Positions 11,448 to 23,629 of a stretch of 64,000 nt of DNA are shown here, one piece after another. The stretch covers positions 6,943,130 to 7,007,129 of the forward strand of contig NZ_JAINUL010000001.1 of the NCBI RefSeq assembly GCF_020639365.1, in the 5' to 3' direction. Every line of letters starts with the position of its first letter. Position 1 is the first letter of the stretch. The DNA is from Streptomyces flavotricini. GTDB lineage: Bacteria > Actinomycetota > Actinomycetes > Streptomycetales > Streptomycetaceae. The notes under the pieces are model-generated. The model was given only the letters and a program-made list of their open reading frames with translations, was not told where the DNA came from and made no database searches. The translations under genes and the position numbers were made by a program.

Positions 11448-11506
11448 CCCGCCGCGGCGGGCTGTGCGCGCACCCGTGGTCTTCCAGTGCAGGAGATTCC
11501 GCAACC

Positions 11507-12073
11507 GTGGCTTCCACGAACGACCTCAAGAACGGCATGGTGCTCAAGCTCGATGGCGGCCAGCTCTGGTCCGTCGTCGAGTTCCAGCACGTCAAGCCCG
11601 GCAAGGGCCCGGCCTTCGTGCGCACCAAGCTCAAGCACGTGCTCTCCGGCAAGGTCGTCGACAAGACGTTCAACGCCGGCACGAAGGTCGAAACGGCCAC
11701 CATCGACCGCCGCGACATGCAGTTCTCGTACATGGACGGCGACTACTTCGTCTTCATGGACATGAGCACCTTCGACCAGCTGATGGTCGACAAGAAGGCC
11801 GTCGGCGACGCCGCCAACTTCCTCATCGAGGGCTTCACCGCCTCCGTGGCCCAGCACGACGGCGAGGTGCTCTACGTCGAGCTCCCGGCCGCGGTCGAGC
11901 TGACCATCGAGCACACCGACCCGGGCGTCCAGGGCGACCGCTCCACGGGCGGCACCAAGCCGGCCAAGCTGGAGACCGGTCACGAGATCCAGGTCCCGCT
12001 GTTCGTGAACACGGGCGAGAAGGTCAAGGTCGACACCCGTACCTCCGACTACCTCGGCCGGGTGAACAGCTAA
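11507..12073 (+). CDS. efp: Translation elongation factor P
   Basis: A 188-residue three-domain factor that rescues ribosomes stalled on polyproline. The domain I loop reads KPGKGPAF with Lys33 at the tip flanked by prolines; this actinobacterial loop type has been reported to work without lysine modification. The GTG start at 11507 follows AGGAGA at about 11491. It lies between the M24 homologue and nusB, two bases before the latter, so efp and nusB are co-transcribed. Confidence 0.96.
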   Translation: MASTNDLKNGMVLKLDGGQLWSVVEFQHVKPGKGPAFVRTKLKHVLSGKVVDKTFNAGTKVETATIDRRDMQFSYMDGDYFVFMDMSTFDQLMVDKKAVGDAANFLIEGFTASVAQHDGEVLYVELPAAVELTIEHTDPGVQGDRSTGGTKPAKLETGHEIQVPLFVNTGEKVKVDTRTSDYLGRVNS

Positions 12074-12075
12074 CC

Positions 12076-12507
12076 GTGGCTGCCCGCAGCAACGCGCGCA
12101 AGCGCGCCTTCCAGATCCTGTTCGAGGCCGACCAGCGCGGGGTGCCCGTGCGCGAGGTCCTCGCGGACTGGATCCGCCACGCGCGCTCGGACGACCGGCA
12201 GCCGCCCGTCAGCGCCTTCACGATGGATCTCGTCGAGGGGTACGCCGACAAGGTGAACCGCATCGACGACCTGATCGTCACCTACGCCGTGGACTGGGAG
12301 CTCGACCGCATGCCGGTCGTCGACCGGAACATCCTGCGGCTCGGTGCCTACGAGCTGATCTGGGTGGACGACACCCCGGACGCCGTGGCCATCGACGAGG
12401 CCGTCCAGCTGGCCAAGGAGTTCTCGACGGACGAGTCCCCCTCGTTCGTGAACGGGCTGCTGGCCCGCTTCAAGGACCTGAAGCCGAGTCTGCGCCGGGG
12501 CGAGTAG
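12076..12507 (+). CDS. nusB: Transcription antitermination factor NusB
   Basis: A 143-residue all-helical RNA-binding protein of the rRNA antitermination complex, with partner NusE/S10. The N-terminal AARSNARKRAFQILFEADQRG and the C-terminal blocks NILRLGAYELIW and AIDEAVQLAKEF...FVNGLLARF match the family. GTG 12076 starts two bases after the efp stop. A strong double hairpin follows. Confidence 0.95.
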   Translation: MAARSNARKRAFQILFEADQRGVPVREVLADWIRHARSDDRQPPVSAFTMDLVEGYADKVNRIDDLIVTYAVDWELDRMPVVDRNILRLGAYELIWVDDTPDAVAIDEAVQLAKEFSTDESPSFVNGLLARFKDLKPSLRRGE

Positions 12508-12524
12508 CCCAGGCGGTTCGGCGA

Positions 12525-12568
12525 GCACGGAGGGCCCGCAGCGCACGCGCGCTGCGGGCCCTCCGTGC
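12525..12568 (+). terminator. 20-bp perfect hairpin after nusB
   Basis: Bases 12525-12544 pair perfectly with 12549-12568 around a 4-base ACGC loop. The stem begins GCACGGAGGG. It sits 17 bases after the nusB stop and very likely ends the efp-nusB transcript. Confidence 0.85.
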
Positions 12569-12593
12569 GTTCGCGCGCAGCCGGTACGCGAAA

Positions 12594-12639
12594 ACCGGCG
12601 TGGGCCGGGAGCCACTCCTGGCTCCCGGCCCACGCCGGT
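12594..12639. terminator. 21-bp perfect hairpin between convergent nusB and bldD
   Basis: Bases 12594-12614 pair perfectly with 12619-12639 around a CTCC loop. It lies 30 bases beyond the bldD stop on the minus strand, so it probably ends bldD transcription and backs up the nusB terminator. Confidence 0.82.
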
Positions 12640-12668
12640 AACGTTTCTGCTGGTCCTGGGCGCGGGGA

Positions 12669-13169
12669 CTAGATGTCCTCGTGCGCCACGGCGCGACGCG
12701 CATCCGCGTCGAGCACGCCCCAGCTGATGAGCTGCTCGGTCAGGACCGAGGGGGACTGGTCGTAGATGACGGCCAGGGTGCGCAGGTCGTCCTGGCGGAT
12801 CGACAGCACCTTGCCGTTGTAGTCCCCGCGCTGGCTCTGGATGGTGGCGGCGTACCGCTGGAGCGGGCCGGCCTTCTCCGCGGGCACGCCCGCGAGGCGC
12901 TCCAGGTCGAGGCGCAGCTTCGGCGGCGGCTCGGCGGCCCCGCCCGGAGTGGTGCCCGGCAGCAGCTCCTGCACCGGAACCCCGTAGAAGTCCGCCAGCT
13001 CGGCGAGGCGCTGGACGGTCACGGCGCGGTCCCCGCGCTCGTACGAACCGACCACCACGGCCTTCCACCGGCCCTGGGACTTCTCCTCGACACCATGGAG
13101 GGAGAGGCCCTGCTGGGTGCGGATGGCGCGGAGCTTGGCCCCGAGCTGTTTGGCGTATTCGCTGGACAT
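12669..13169 (-). CDS. bldD: Developmental master regulator BldD
   Basis: A 166-residue DNA-binding protein that represses sporulation genes during vegetative growth. The N-terminal helix-turn-helix (residues 1-70, MSSEYAKQLGAKLRAIRTQQ onward) is followed by a C-terminal domain. That domain carries the c-di-GMP signature R114-G-D116 and R125-Q-D-D128, the residues known to bind tetrameric c-di-GMP in the S. coelicolor protein. ATG 13169 has GGGAG upstream; a longer in-frame start at 13256 is not needed. A near-perfect palindrome about 80-100 bases upstream (13248-13267) fits the known autoregulation. Confidence 0.97.
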   Translation of the reverse strand: MSSEYAKQLGAKLRAIRTQQGLSLHGVEEKSQGRWKAVVVGSYERGDRAVTVQRLAELADFYGVPVQELLPGTTPGGAAEPPPKLRLDLERLAGVPAEKAGPLQRYAATIQSQRGDYNGKVLSIRQDDLRTLAVIYDQSPSVLTEQLISWGVLDADARRAVAHEDI

Positions 13170-13247
13170 AACGCTCCCGGACGCTGTGACGCTGTGACGA
13201 CATGGACGCTGACGACATGGACCACGTGCGGCTCCGCCGCGCGGCTG

Positions 13248-13267
13248 GTAACTCACTGTGAGGTTAC
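13248..13267. promoter_or_regulatory. Candidate BldD operator upstream of bldD
   Basis: GTAACTCACTGTGAGGTTAC contains the perfect inverted repeat CTCAC-T-GTGAG. The outer bases GTAA/TTAC extend the symmetry with one offset base. BldD sites in Streptomyces resemble AGTGA...TCAC half-sites, and bldD is known to repress itself. The assignment is by pattern and position only. Confidence 0.6.
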
Positions 13268-13399
13268 GCAGCGTTACTTGGATGCGTCAAGCCGAATGAT
13301 GTCGGAGGCCGTCCCGCGAGGGGCGCCGCCCGCGCCCCGTGCCGGTTCCCCGCCCGGGCCCTGGTACGGTGGAGCACGTACATCAGACGTCCTTTAAGG

Positions 13400-13417
13400 T
13401 CCGTCCCGTGAGGCGGA
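13400..13417 (+). promoter_or_regulatory. PyrR-binding RNA element in the pyrR leader
   Basis: TCCG-TCCCGTGAGG-CGGA forms a 4-bp stem around a loop matching the PyrR-binding consensus (purine-UCC-NGNG-AGG-pyrimidine). It lies a few bases before the pyrR Shine-Dalgarno GGAGG at 13421-13425 and start codon 13434. PyrR with UMP could therefore block initiation, as described for mycobacterial pyr operons, rather than act by attenuation. Confidence 0.75.
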
Positions 13418-13433
13418 GAAGGAGGTCCTCTTC

Positions 13434-14030
13434 ATGGACGCTCAGGCTGCTCAGAATGTCGGTGCCCAGGGCACCGAGGCGATGCGCCCCGTGCTCGAGG
13501 CACAGGACATCGCGCGGGTGCTGACCCGCATCGCCCACGAGATCGTCGAACGCGCCAAGGGCGCCGACGACGTGGTGCTCCTCGGCATTCCCACCCGCGG
13601 TGTGTACCTCGCCCGCCGGCTGGCCGCCAAGCTCGAAGAGATCACCGGCACGAAGATCCCGGTCGGCTCCCTCGACATCACCATGTACCGCGACGACCTG
13701 CGGCTGAAGCCCGCCCGCGCGATCGGCCGCACCGAGATCCCCGGCGACGACATCGACGGACGCCTCGTCGTCCTCGTCGACGACGTGCTCTTCTCCGGCC
13801 GCACCATCAGGGCCGCCCTGGACGCGCTGGGCGACCTCGGCCGCCCCCGTGCCGTGCAGCTGGCGGTCCTCGTCGACCGCGGCCACCGCGAGCTGCCGAT
13901 CCGTGCCGACTACGTCGGCAAGAACCTCCCCACGTCGCTGCGGGAGACCGTCAAGGTCCAGCTCCAGGAGGAGGACGGCCGAGACGCCGTGCTGCTCGGC
14001 CAGCGGACCGACACGGCCGCCGGGCAGTAG
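13434..14030 (+). CDS. pyrR: Bifunctional pyr operon regulator / uracil phosphoribosyltransferase PyrR
   Basis: A 198-residue protein that senses uridine nucleotides and binds pyr mRNA; many homologues also convert uracil and PRPP to UMP. The PRPP-binding loop VVLVDDVLFSGRTIRAAL is at about residues 110-127. GIPTRGVYLARRL and the SLDITMYRDDL block are typical of PyrR. ATG 13434 has an excellent GGAGG site. It is the first gene of the pyrimidine operon and is probably autoregulated through the RNA element in its leader. A 143-base gap separates it from pyrB. Confidence 0.95.
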   Translation: MDAQAAQNVGAQGTEAMRPVLEAQDIARVLTRIAHEIVERAKGADDVVLLGIPTRGVYLARRLAAKLEEITGTKIPVGSLDITMYRDDLRLKPARAIGRTEIPGDDIDGRLVVLVDDVLFSGRTIRAALDALGDLGRPRAVQLAVLVDRGHRELPIRADYVGKNLPTSLRETVKVQLQEEDGRDAVLLGQRTDTAAGQ

Positions 14031-14173
14031 CCCGTACGAGTGAGGGGCCCCGAACGCGGGGGCCCGCGCGCGAGCCTGCCCGCCGGGCCGCACTCCATCC
14101 CGCCGCAGCCCACGCCTCCCCGCCGCTGCGCCCTGCCCGCCGCTCTGACCTCATCGACAAACGGAGCACCCTG

Positions 14174-15163
14174 ATGAAGCGCCACCTCATCTCGGCCGCC
14201 GATCTCACGCGCGACGACGCCGTCCTCATCCTCGACACCGCCGAGGAGATGGCACGCGTCGCGGACCGGCCGATCAAGAAGCTGCCCACCCTGCGCGGCC
14301 TCACCGTCGTGAACCTCTTCTTCGAGGACTCGACCCGCACCCGGATCTCCTTCGAGGCTGCCGCCAAGCGGCTGTCCGCCGACGTCATCAACTTCTCCGC
14401 CAAGGGCTCCTCGGTCTCCAAGGGCGAGTCCCTCAAGGACACCGCGCTGACCCTGGAGGCGATGGGAGCCGACGCGGTCGTCATCCGCCACCACGCCTCC
14501 GGCGCCCCCTACCGGCTCGCGACCTCCGGCTGGATCGACTCCGCCGTGGTCAACGCGGGCGACGGCACCCACGAGCACCCCACGCAGGCCCTGCTGGACG
14601 CCTTCACCATGCGACGCCGTCTGGTCGGCCGCGACGCCGGCCTCGGCAAGGACCTGAACGGCCGCCGCATCACGATCGTCGGCGACGTCCTGCACAGCCG
14701 CGTCGCCCGATCCAACGTGCAGCTGCTGCACACGCTCGGCGCCGAGGTCACGGTCGTGGCCCCGCCCACCCTGGTCCCGATCGGCGTCGAGAGCTGGCCC
14801 TGCGAGGTCTCGTACAGCCTCGACGACGTGCTGCCGAAGTCCGACGCGGTCATGATGCTGCGTGTGCAGCGCGAACGCATGAACGCCGCCTTCTTCCCGA
14901 CCGAGCGGGAGTACTCCCGCCGGTACGGGCTCGACGGCGACCGCATGGCCAAGATGCCCGAGCACGCCATCGTCATGCACCCCGGCCCGATGAACCGCGG
15001 CATGGAGATCACCGCCGAAGTCGCCGACTCCGACCGCTGCACGGCCGTCGAGCAGGTCGCCAACGGCGTCTCCACCCGGATGGCCGTCCTGTACCTGCTG
15101 CTCGGAGGCTCCGAGCCGGCCGTCACCACCACCAGCACGCCCCGCATCGAGGAGAGCAAGTAA
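14174..15163 (+). CDS. pyrB: Aspartate carbamoyltransferase catalytic subunit
   Basis: A 329-residue transcarbamylase that joins carbamoyl phosphate and aspartate. The carbamoyl-phosphate loop FEDSTRTRISFE has STRTR at about residues 53-57. DGTHEHPTQALLD, MMLRVQRERM and MHPGPMNRGMEI are also diagnostic. No regulatory pyrI is present, as is normal in actinobacteria. The 143 bases before it contain a GGGCCCC/GGGGCCC mini-hairpin near 14045-14068 but no other clear signal. pyrC follows two bases after the stop. Confidence 0.96.
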   Translation: MKRHLISAADLTRDDAVLILDTAEEMARVADRPIKKLPTLRGLTVVNLFFEDSTRTRISFEAAAKRLSADVINFSAKGSSVSKGESLKDTALTLEAMGADAVVIRHHASGAPYRLATSGWIDSAVVNAGDGTHEHPTQALLDAFTMRRRLVGRDAGLGKDLNGRRITIVGDVLHSRVARSNVQLLHTLGAEVTVVAPPTLVPIGVESWPCEVSYSLDDVLPKSDAVMMLRVQRERMNAAFFPTEREYSRRYGLDGDRMAKMPEHAIVMHPGPMNRGMEITAEVADSDRCTAVEQVANGVSTRMAVLYLLLGGSEPAVTTTSTPRIEESK

Positions 15164-15165
15164 CG

Positions 15166-16452
15166 ATGAGCAAGATCCTGATCCGTGGCGCGAAGGTACT
15201 CGGTGGCGAGGCGCAGGACGTCCTGATCGACGGCGAGACCATCGCCGAGGTCGGACAGAACCTGTCCGCCGAGGGCGCGACCGTCATCGAGGCCGAGGGC
15301 CAGGTCCTCCTCCCCGGCCTCGTCGACCTGCACACCCACCTGCGCGAGCCGGGCCGCGAGGACTCCGAGACCGTCCTGACCGGCACCCGCGCCGCCGCCT
15401 CCGGCGGCTACACCGCCGTCTTCGCCATGGCGAACACCTTCCCCGTCGCCGACACCGCAGGCGTCGTCGAGCAGGTCTGGCGCCTCGGCAAGGAGTCCGG
15501 CTACTGCGACGTGCAGCCCATCGGCGCCGTCACCGTCGGCCTGGAGGGCAAGCAGCTCTCCGAGCTGGGTGCCATGCACGACTCCGCCGCCCGCGTCACC
15601 GTCTTCTCCGACGACGGCAAGTGCGTCGACGACGCCGTCATCATGCGCCGCGCCCTGGAGTACGTGAAGGCCTTCGGCGGCGTCGTCGCGCAGCACGCCC
15701 AGGAGCCCCGCCTGACCGAGGGCGCCCAGATGAACGAGGGCGTCGTCTCCGCCGAGCTGGGCCTCGGCGGCTGGCCGGCCGTCGCCGAGGAGTCGATCAT
15801 CGCCCGCGACGTCCTCCTCGCCGAGCACGTCGGTTCCCGCGTGCACATCTGCCACCTCTCCACCGCCGGATCCGTCGAGATCGTCCGCTGGGCCAAGTCC
15901 CGCGGCATCGACGTCACCGCCGAGGTCACCCCGCACCACCTGCTCCTCACCGACGAGCTGGTCCGCTCGTACAACGCGGTCTACAAGGTCAACCCGCCGC
16001 TGCGCACCGAGCGCGACGTCATGGCCCTGCGCGAGGCGCTCGCCGACGGCACGATCGACATCGTCGCCACCGACCACGCCCCGCACCCGCACGAGGACAA
16101 GGACTGCGAGTGGGCCGCCGCCGCCATGGGCATGGTCGGCCTGGAGACCGCGCTCTCCGTCGTCCAGCAGACGATGGTGGAGACCGGACTGCTCGACTGG
16201 GCGGGCATCGCCGAGCGCATGTCCTTCGCCCCGGCGCGGATCGGCGGCCTGGACAACCACGGCCGCCCCGTCTCGGCAGGTGAACCCGCGAACCTGACCT
16301 TGGTCGATACCTCGTACCGTGGTGTCGTGGACCCCGCACACTTCGCCTCCCGCAGCCGCAACACGCCTTACGAGGGCCGTGAGCTGCCGGGACGCGTCAC
16401 TCACACCTTCCTGCGGGGCCGGGCAACGGTCGTGGACGGGAAACTGGCGTGA
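15166..16452 (+). CDS. pyrC: Dihydroorotase
   Basis: A 428-residue class I dihydroorotase of the amidohydrolase superfamily. The metal-binding HTHLREPG is at about residues 57-64. Further ligands lie in VVAQHAQEP, HICHLSTA and the catalytic ATDHAPH. It cyclises N-carbamoyl-aspartate. It starts at ATG 15166, directly after pyrB, and its stop overlaps the next gene (GTGA). Confidence 0.96.
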   Translation: MSKILIRGAKVLGGEAQDVLIDGETIAEVGQNLSAEGATVIEAEGQVLLPGLVDLHTHLREPGREDSETVLTGTRAAASGGYTAVFAMANTFPVADTAGVVEQVWRLGKESGYCDVQPIGAVTVGLEGKQLSELGAMHDSAARVTVFSDDGKCVDDAVIMRRALEYVKAFGGVVAQHAQEPRLTEGAQMNEGVVSAELGLGGWPAVAEESIIARDVLLAEHVGSRVHICHLSTAGSVEIVRWAKSRGIDVTAEVTPHHLLLTDELVRSYNAVYKVNPPLRTERDVMALREALADGTIDIVATDHAPHPHEDKDCEWAAAAMGMVGLETALSVVQQTMVETGLLDWAGIAERMSFAPARIGGLDNHGRPVSAGEPANLTLVDTSYRGVVDPAHFASRSRNTPYEGRELPGRVTHTFLRGRATVVDGKLA

Positions 16453-17030
16453 CACCTGCAGTAATCCAACTGGCCGCAGAGGCTGCCGAGCGACGGTCGG
16501 CGGAGGTGACGGACTGGGGCGCCCGCATGTCGTGGGTGCTCGGTCTGCTCGTCTTCATCGCGTTCGTGTACTGGCTGATGCGGCAGGGCTGGAAATGGCG
16601 CGGCGCCCTGCAGAGCGATCTGCCGGAGCTGCCCGCCGCCCCCGGCGGCCTCCCCGAGCACCGGCTGGCCCTGACCGGCCGCTACCACGGGTCCACCACC
16701 GCCGGGCAGTGGCTCGACCGGATCGTCGCCCACGGCCTGGGGGTGCGCAGCCGGGTCGAGCTCACGCTCACCGACGCGGGCCTCGACGTGGTCCGTCCGG
16801 GTGCCACCGACTTCTTCGTACCGGCCGCGCAGCTGCGCGGCGCCCGCCTCGACAAGGGGATCGCGGGCAAGGTACTCACCGAGGGCGGTCTCCTCGTCGT
16901 CACGTGGGCGCACGGCGACAAGCTGATCGACTCCGGATTCCGCTCCGACCGCGCGGCCGAACACGCCGCCTGGGTCGAGGCCATCAATCTCATGAACCAA
17001 TCCATCACGACGGAAGGCGCCGAACGATGA
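16449..17030 (+). CDS. Conserved membrane protein between pyrC and carA
   Basis: A 193-residue protein with one membrane helix at about residues 28-45 (MSWVLGLLVFIAFVYWLM) and a soluble, beta-rich C-terminal domain. A gene in this exact position between pyrC and carA is also found in mycobacteria (Rv1382), so it is a conserved passenger of the actinobacterial pyr operon. No catalytic motif is visible. It overlaps both neighbours by 4 bases, so its expression is tied to pyrimidine synthesis. The function is not known; a membrane-associated role in the pathway is only a guess. Confidence 0.85.
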   Translation: MTPAVIQLAAEAAERRSAEVTDWGARMSWVLGLLVFIAFVYWLMRQGWKWRGALQSDLPELPAAPGGLPEHRLALTGRYHGSTTAGQWLDRIVAHGLGVRSRVELTLTDAGLDVVRPGATDFFVPAAQLRGARLDKGIAGKVLTEGGLLVVTWAHGDKLIDSGFRSDRAAEHAAWVEAINLMNQSITTEGAER

Positions 17031-18167
17031 CGACCTCCACCAGGGGAGCAGCCAAAGCTCCCGCCGTACTCGTCCTGGAGGACGGTCGGATCTTCCGCGG
17101 CCGCGCCTACGGCGCCGTGGGGGAGACCTTCGGCGAGGCCGTGTTCTCCACCGGCATGACCGGCTACCAGGAGACCCTCACCGACCCGTCGTACCACCGG
17201 CAGGTCGTCGTGATGACCGCCCCGCACGTGGGCAACACCGGCGTCAACGACGAGGACCCCGAGTCCTCCCGCATCTGGGTCGCCGGGTACGTCGTACGCG
17301 ACCCCGCCCGCGTCCCGTCCAACTGGCGCTCGCAGCGCTCGCTGGACGAGGAGCTGGTCAAGCAGGGCGTCGTCGGCATCTGCGGCATCGACACCCGCGC
17401 CCTGACCCGCCACCTGCGCGAGCGCGGCGCCATGCGCGTCGGCATCTTCTCGGGGGCCGCCTGGGAGGGCGTCCGCGACGAGGCCCTGGTGGCCAAGGTC
17501 CAAGACGCCCCGCAGATGAAGGGCGCGAACCTCTCCGCCGAGGTCGCCACCAAGGAGGCGTACGTCGTCCCCGCCATCGGCGAGAAGAAGTTCACCGTGG
17601 CCGCCGTCGACCTCGGCATCAAGGGCATGACCCCGCACCGGATGGCCGAGCGCGGCATCGAGGTGCACGTGCTCCCCGCCACCGCCACCGTCGAGGACGT
17701 CTACGCGGTCGAGCCGGACGGCGTGTTCTTCTCCAACGGCCCGGGCGACCCGGCCACCGCCGACGGCCCCGTCGCCGTCATGCAGGGCGTCCTGGAGCGC
17801 AAGACCCCGCTCTTCGGCATCTGCTTCGGCAACCAGATCCTGGGCCGCGCGCTCGGCTTCGGCACGTACAAGCTGAAGTACGGCCACCGCGGCATCAACC
17901 AGCCGGTGCAGGACCGCACCACCGGCAAGGTCGAGATCACCGCGCACAACCACGGCTTCGCCGTGGACGCGCCCCTCGACAAGGTCTCCGAGACCCCCTA
18001 CGGCCGCGCCGAGGTCTCCCACGTCTGCCTGAACGACCAGGTCGTCGAAGGCCTCCAGCTGCTCGACCAGCCGGCCTTCTCCGTCCAGTACCACCCCGAA
18101 GCGGCAGCCGGCCCGCACGACGCCGCCTACCTCTTCGACCGCTTCGTAACCCTGATGGAGGCCGAGC

Positions 18168-18175
<8 letters not shown>
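17027..18175 (+). CDS. carA: Carbamoyl-phosphate synthase small (glutaminase) subunit
   Basis: A 382-residue class I glutamine amidotransferase subunit that supplies ammonia to CarB. The nucleophile is Cys266 in FGICFGNQILG and the His/Glu of the triad are in QYHPEAAAG. The residue after the nucleophile elbow is Asn (FGN) where many homologues have His. ATG 17027 overlaps the previous stop, and the end overlaps carB by 8 bases. Confidence 0.96.
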
Positions 18176-21476
<3,301 letters not shown>

Positions 21477-21484
21477 CAGCCCGT

Positions 21485-21532
21485 ACGAGGAGGGGGACAC
21501 GGATGCGCGATGCGCATCGGTGTCCCCCTCGT
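21485..21532 (+). terminator. Hairpin between carB and pyrD
   Basis: The arm ACGAGGAGGGGGACACGGATGCG pairs, with small bulges, with CGCATCGGTGTCCCCCTCGT. It starts 9 bases after the carB stop and ends about 28 bases before pyrD. It may be a partial terminator or a processing site inside the pyr operon, because pyrD and pyrF continue on the same strand. Confidence 0.6.
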
Positions 21533-21559
21533 CATGAGCGCACAAGGGATCTTCTCGAC

Positions 21560-22669
21560 ATGTACAAGCTCTTCTTCAACCTGGTCTTCAAGCGGATGGA
21601 CCCGGAGCAGGCCCACTACCTGGCCTTCCGCTGGATCCGGCTCGCGGCCCGCACCCCGGTGCTGCGCACCTTCGTCGCCGCGGCCCTGGCCCCGCGCCAC
21701 GAGGAGCTGCGCACCGAGGCACTCGGGCTGCGCATGCACGGCCCCTTCGGTCTCGCGGCGGGCTTCGACAAGAACGCCGTCGCCATCGACGGCATGTCGA
21801 TGCTCGGCTTCGACCACATCGAGATCGGCACGGTCACGGCGCAGGCCCAGCCGGGCAACCCCAAGAAGCGGCTGTTCCGGCTCGTGCCGGACCGCGCGCT
21901 GATCAACCGCATGGGATTCAACAACGAGGGCTCCGCGGCCGTGGCGGCCCGCCTGGCGGCCCGCGTCCCGGTCTTCAAGACGGTCGTGGGCGTCAACATC
22001 GGCAAGACCAAGGTCGTGCCGGAGGAGGAGGCGGTCGCGGACTACGTCGCCTCCACCGAGCGCCTGGCCCGCCACGCGGACTACCTGGTCGTGAACGTCT
22101 CCTCGCCGAACACGCCCGGCCTGCGCAACCTCCAGGCCACCGAGTCCCTGCGCCCGCTCCTGACGGCCGTGCGGGAGGCCGCGGACCGCACCGTGACCGA
22201 CCGCCGCGTCCCGCTGCTCGTCAAGATCGCCCCGGACCTCGCGGACGAGGACGTGGACGCGGTCGCCGACCTGGCGCTGGAGCTCGGCCTGGACGGCATC
22301 ATCGCGACCAACACCACCATCGCGCGCGAGGGGCTGGGCCTGAAGTCCTCCCCGGACCTCGTGAAGGAGACCGGAGGCCTCTCGGGCGCCCCGGTCAAGG
22401 AGCGCTCCCTGGAGGTCCTGCGCCGCCTGTACGCCCGCGTGGGCGACCGGCTGGTGCTGGTGGGCGTCGGGGGCATCGAGAACGCCGAGGACGCCTGGCA
22501 GCGGATCCTGGCCGGCGCCACCCTCGTCCAGGGGTACAGCGCGTTCATCTACGAGGGCCCGTTCTACGCCCGCGCGATCCACAAGGGCCTGGCCGCGCGC
22601 CTGGCCGTCAGCCCGTACGCGACCCTCGCCGAGGCCGTCGGCGCCGAAACCCGGAAGGCCATGCAGTGA
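21560..22669 (+). CDS. pyrD: Dihydroorotate dehydrogenase, quinone-dependent (class 2)
   Basis: A 369-residue FMN enzyme that oxidises dihydroorotate and passes electrons to the quinone pool. The N-terminal amphipathic membrane-binding segment (MYKLFFNLVFKRMDPEQAHY) marks class 2. FMN and active-site blocks are FGLAAGFDKNAVAID, NRMGFNNEG, NVSSPNTPGLRNLQ (catalytic Ser) and IATNTTIAR. The ATG at 21560 is the only start that keeps the typical N-terminus, although its AAGGGA ribosome site is somewhat distant. The stop overlaps pyrF (GTGA). Confidence 0.96.
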   Translation: MYKLFFNLVFKRMDPEQAHYLAFRWIRLAARTPVLRTFVAAALAPRHEELRTEALGLRMHGPFGLAAGFDKNAVAIDGMSMLGFDHIEIGTVTAQAQPGNPKKRLFRLVPDRALINRMGFNNEGSAAVAARLAARVPVFKTVVGVNIGKTKVVPEEEAVADYVASTERLARHADYLVVNVSSPNTPGLRNLQATESLRPLLTAVREAADRTVTDRRVPLLVKIAPDLADEDVDAVADLALELGLDGIIATNTTIAREGLGLKSSPDLVKETGGLSGAPVKERSLEVLRRLYARVGDRLVLVGVGGIENAEDAWQRILAGATLVQGYSAFIYEGPFYARAIHKGLAARLAVSPYATLAEAVGAETRKAMQ

Positions 22670-23526
22670 CCGAGACCCCCGTGACCGAGACCGTGACCCC
22701 CTTCGGCACCCGCCTGCGCGCGGCGATGGACGCGCGCGGCCCGCTGTGCGTGGGCATCGACCCGCACGCGGCGCTCCTCGCCTCCTGGGACCTGGACGAC
22801 GACATCGCGGGCCTGGAGAAGTTCTCCCGCACGGTCGTCGAGGCGCTTGCCGACTCGGTCGCCGTCTTCAAGCCGCAGGCCGCCTTCTTCGAGCGCTTCG
22901 GCTCCAAGGGCATCGCGGTGCTGGAGCGGACCGTGGCCGACGCGCGGTCCGCCGGCACGCTGGTCGTGATGGACGCCAAGCGCGGGGACATCGGCTCGAC
23001 GATGGCCGCGTACGCGCAGGCCTTCCTGTCGCCGTCCTCGCCGCTGTTCTCCGACGCCCTGACGGTCTCCCCGTACCTGGGTTACGGCTCGCTGGAGCCG
23101 GCCGTGGAGCTGGCCCGCCGCTCGGGCGCCGGACTCTTCGTCCTCGCGCTCACCTCGAACCCGGAGGGCGCGGAGGTCCAGCGCGCGGTCCGCGAGGACG
23201 GCCGCACGATCGGCGCGACGATGCTCGGACACCTCGCCGCGGAGAACGAGGGCGCCTCGCCGATGGGTTCCTTCGGAGCGGTGGTCGGGGCCACGCTCGG
23301 CGACCTGTCCTCCTTCGACCTGGACATCAACGGTCCGCTGCTGGCCCCCGGCATCGGCGCGCAGGGCGCGACGGCGGCCGACCTCCCGGCGGTCTTCGGC
23401 GCGGCCGTCCGCAATGTGGTCCCGAACGTCTCGCGGGGCGTGCTGAAGCACGGTCCGGACGCAGCCGCGCTGCGCGCCTCGGCGACCCGGTTCGCGGACG
23501 AAATCCGCGCGGCGGTCTCCGCCTGA
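22666..23526 (+). CDS. pyrF: Orotidine 5'-phosphate decarboxylase (type 2)
   Basis: A 286-residue enzyme that converts OMP to UMP, the last step of the pathway. The catalytic Lys/Asp network is in MDAKRGDIGSTM (about residues 103-114). The length and the FERFGSKGIAVLE block are those of the actinobacterial/type 2 form. GTG 22666 is coupled to the pyrD stop. A hairpin with T-rich arms ends the operon about 78 bases downstream. Confidence 0.95.
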   Translation: MTETPVTETVTPFGTRLRAAMDARGPLCVGIDPHAALLASWDLDDDIAGLEKFSRTVVEALADSVAVFKPQAAFFERFGSKGIAVLERTVADARSAGTLVVMDAKRGDIGSTMAAYAQAFLSPSSPLFSDALTVSPYLGYGSLEPAVELARRSGAGLFVLALTSNPEGAEVQRAVREDGRTIGATMLGHLAAENEGASPMGSFGAVVGATLGDLSSFDLDINGPLLAPGIGAQGATAADLPAVFGAAVRNVVPNVSRGVLKHGPDAAALRASATRFADEIRAAVSA

Positions 23527-23603
23527 GTCCGTTCGGGGATGCCGTCGGGAGGGCCGGCCGCACCGCGCGTCGTACGGTCTGACGAAAATCGAACGTCTTT
23601 CCC

Positions 23604-23629
23604 CGGACAAAACCGGGGTGTTTTGTCCG
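23604..23629 (+). terminator. Terminator of the pyr operon
   Basis: CGGACAAAAC and GTTTTGTCCG form a perfect 10-bp stem around a 6-base CGGGGT loop, 78 bases after the pyrF stop. The A/T-rich upper stem stands out from the GC-rich surroundings. The rest of the interval to 23826 is likely the mihF promoter and leader. Confidence 0.7.
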
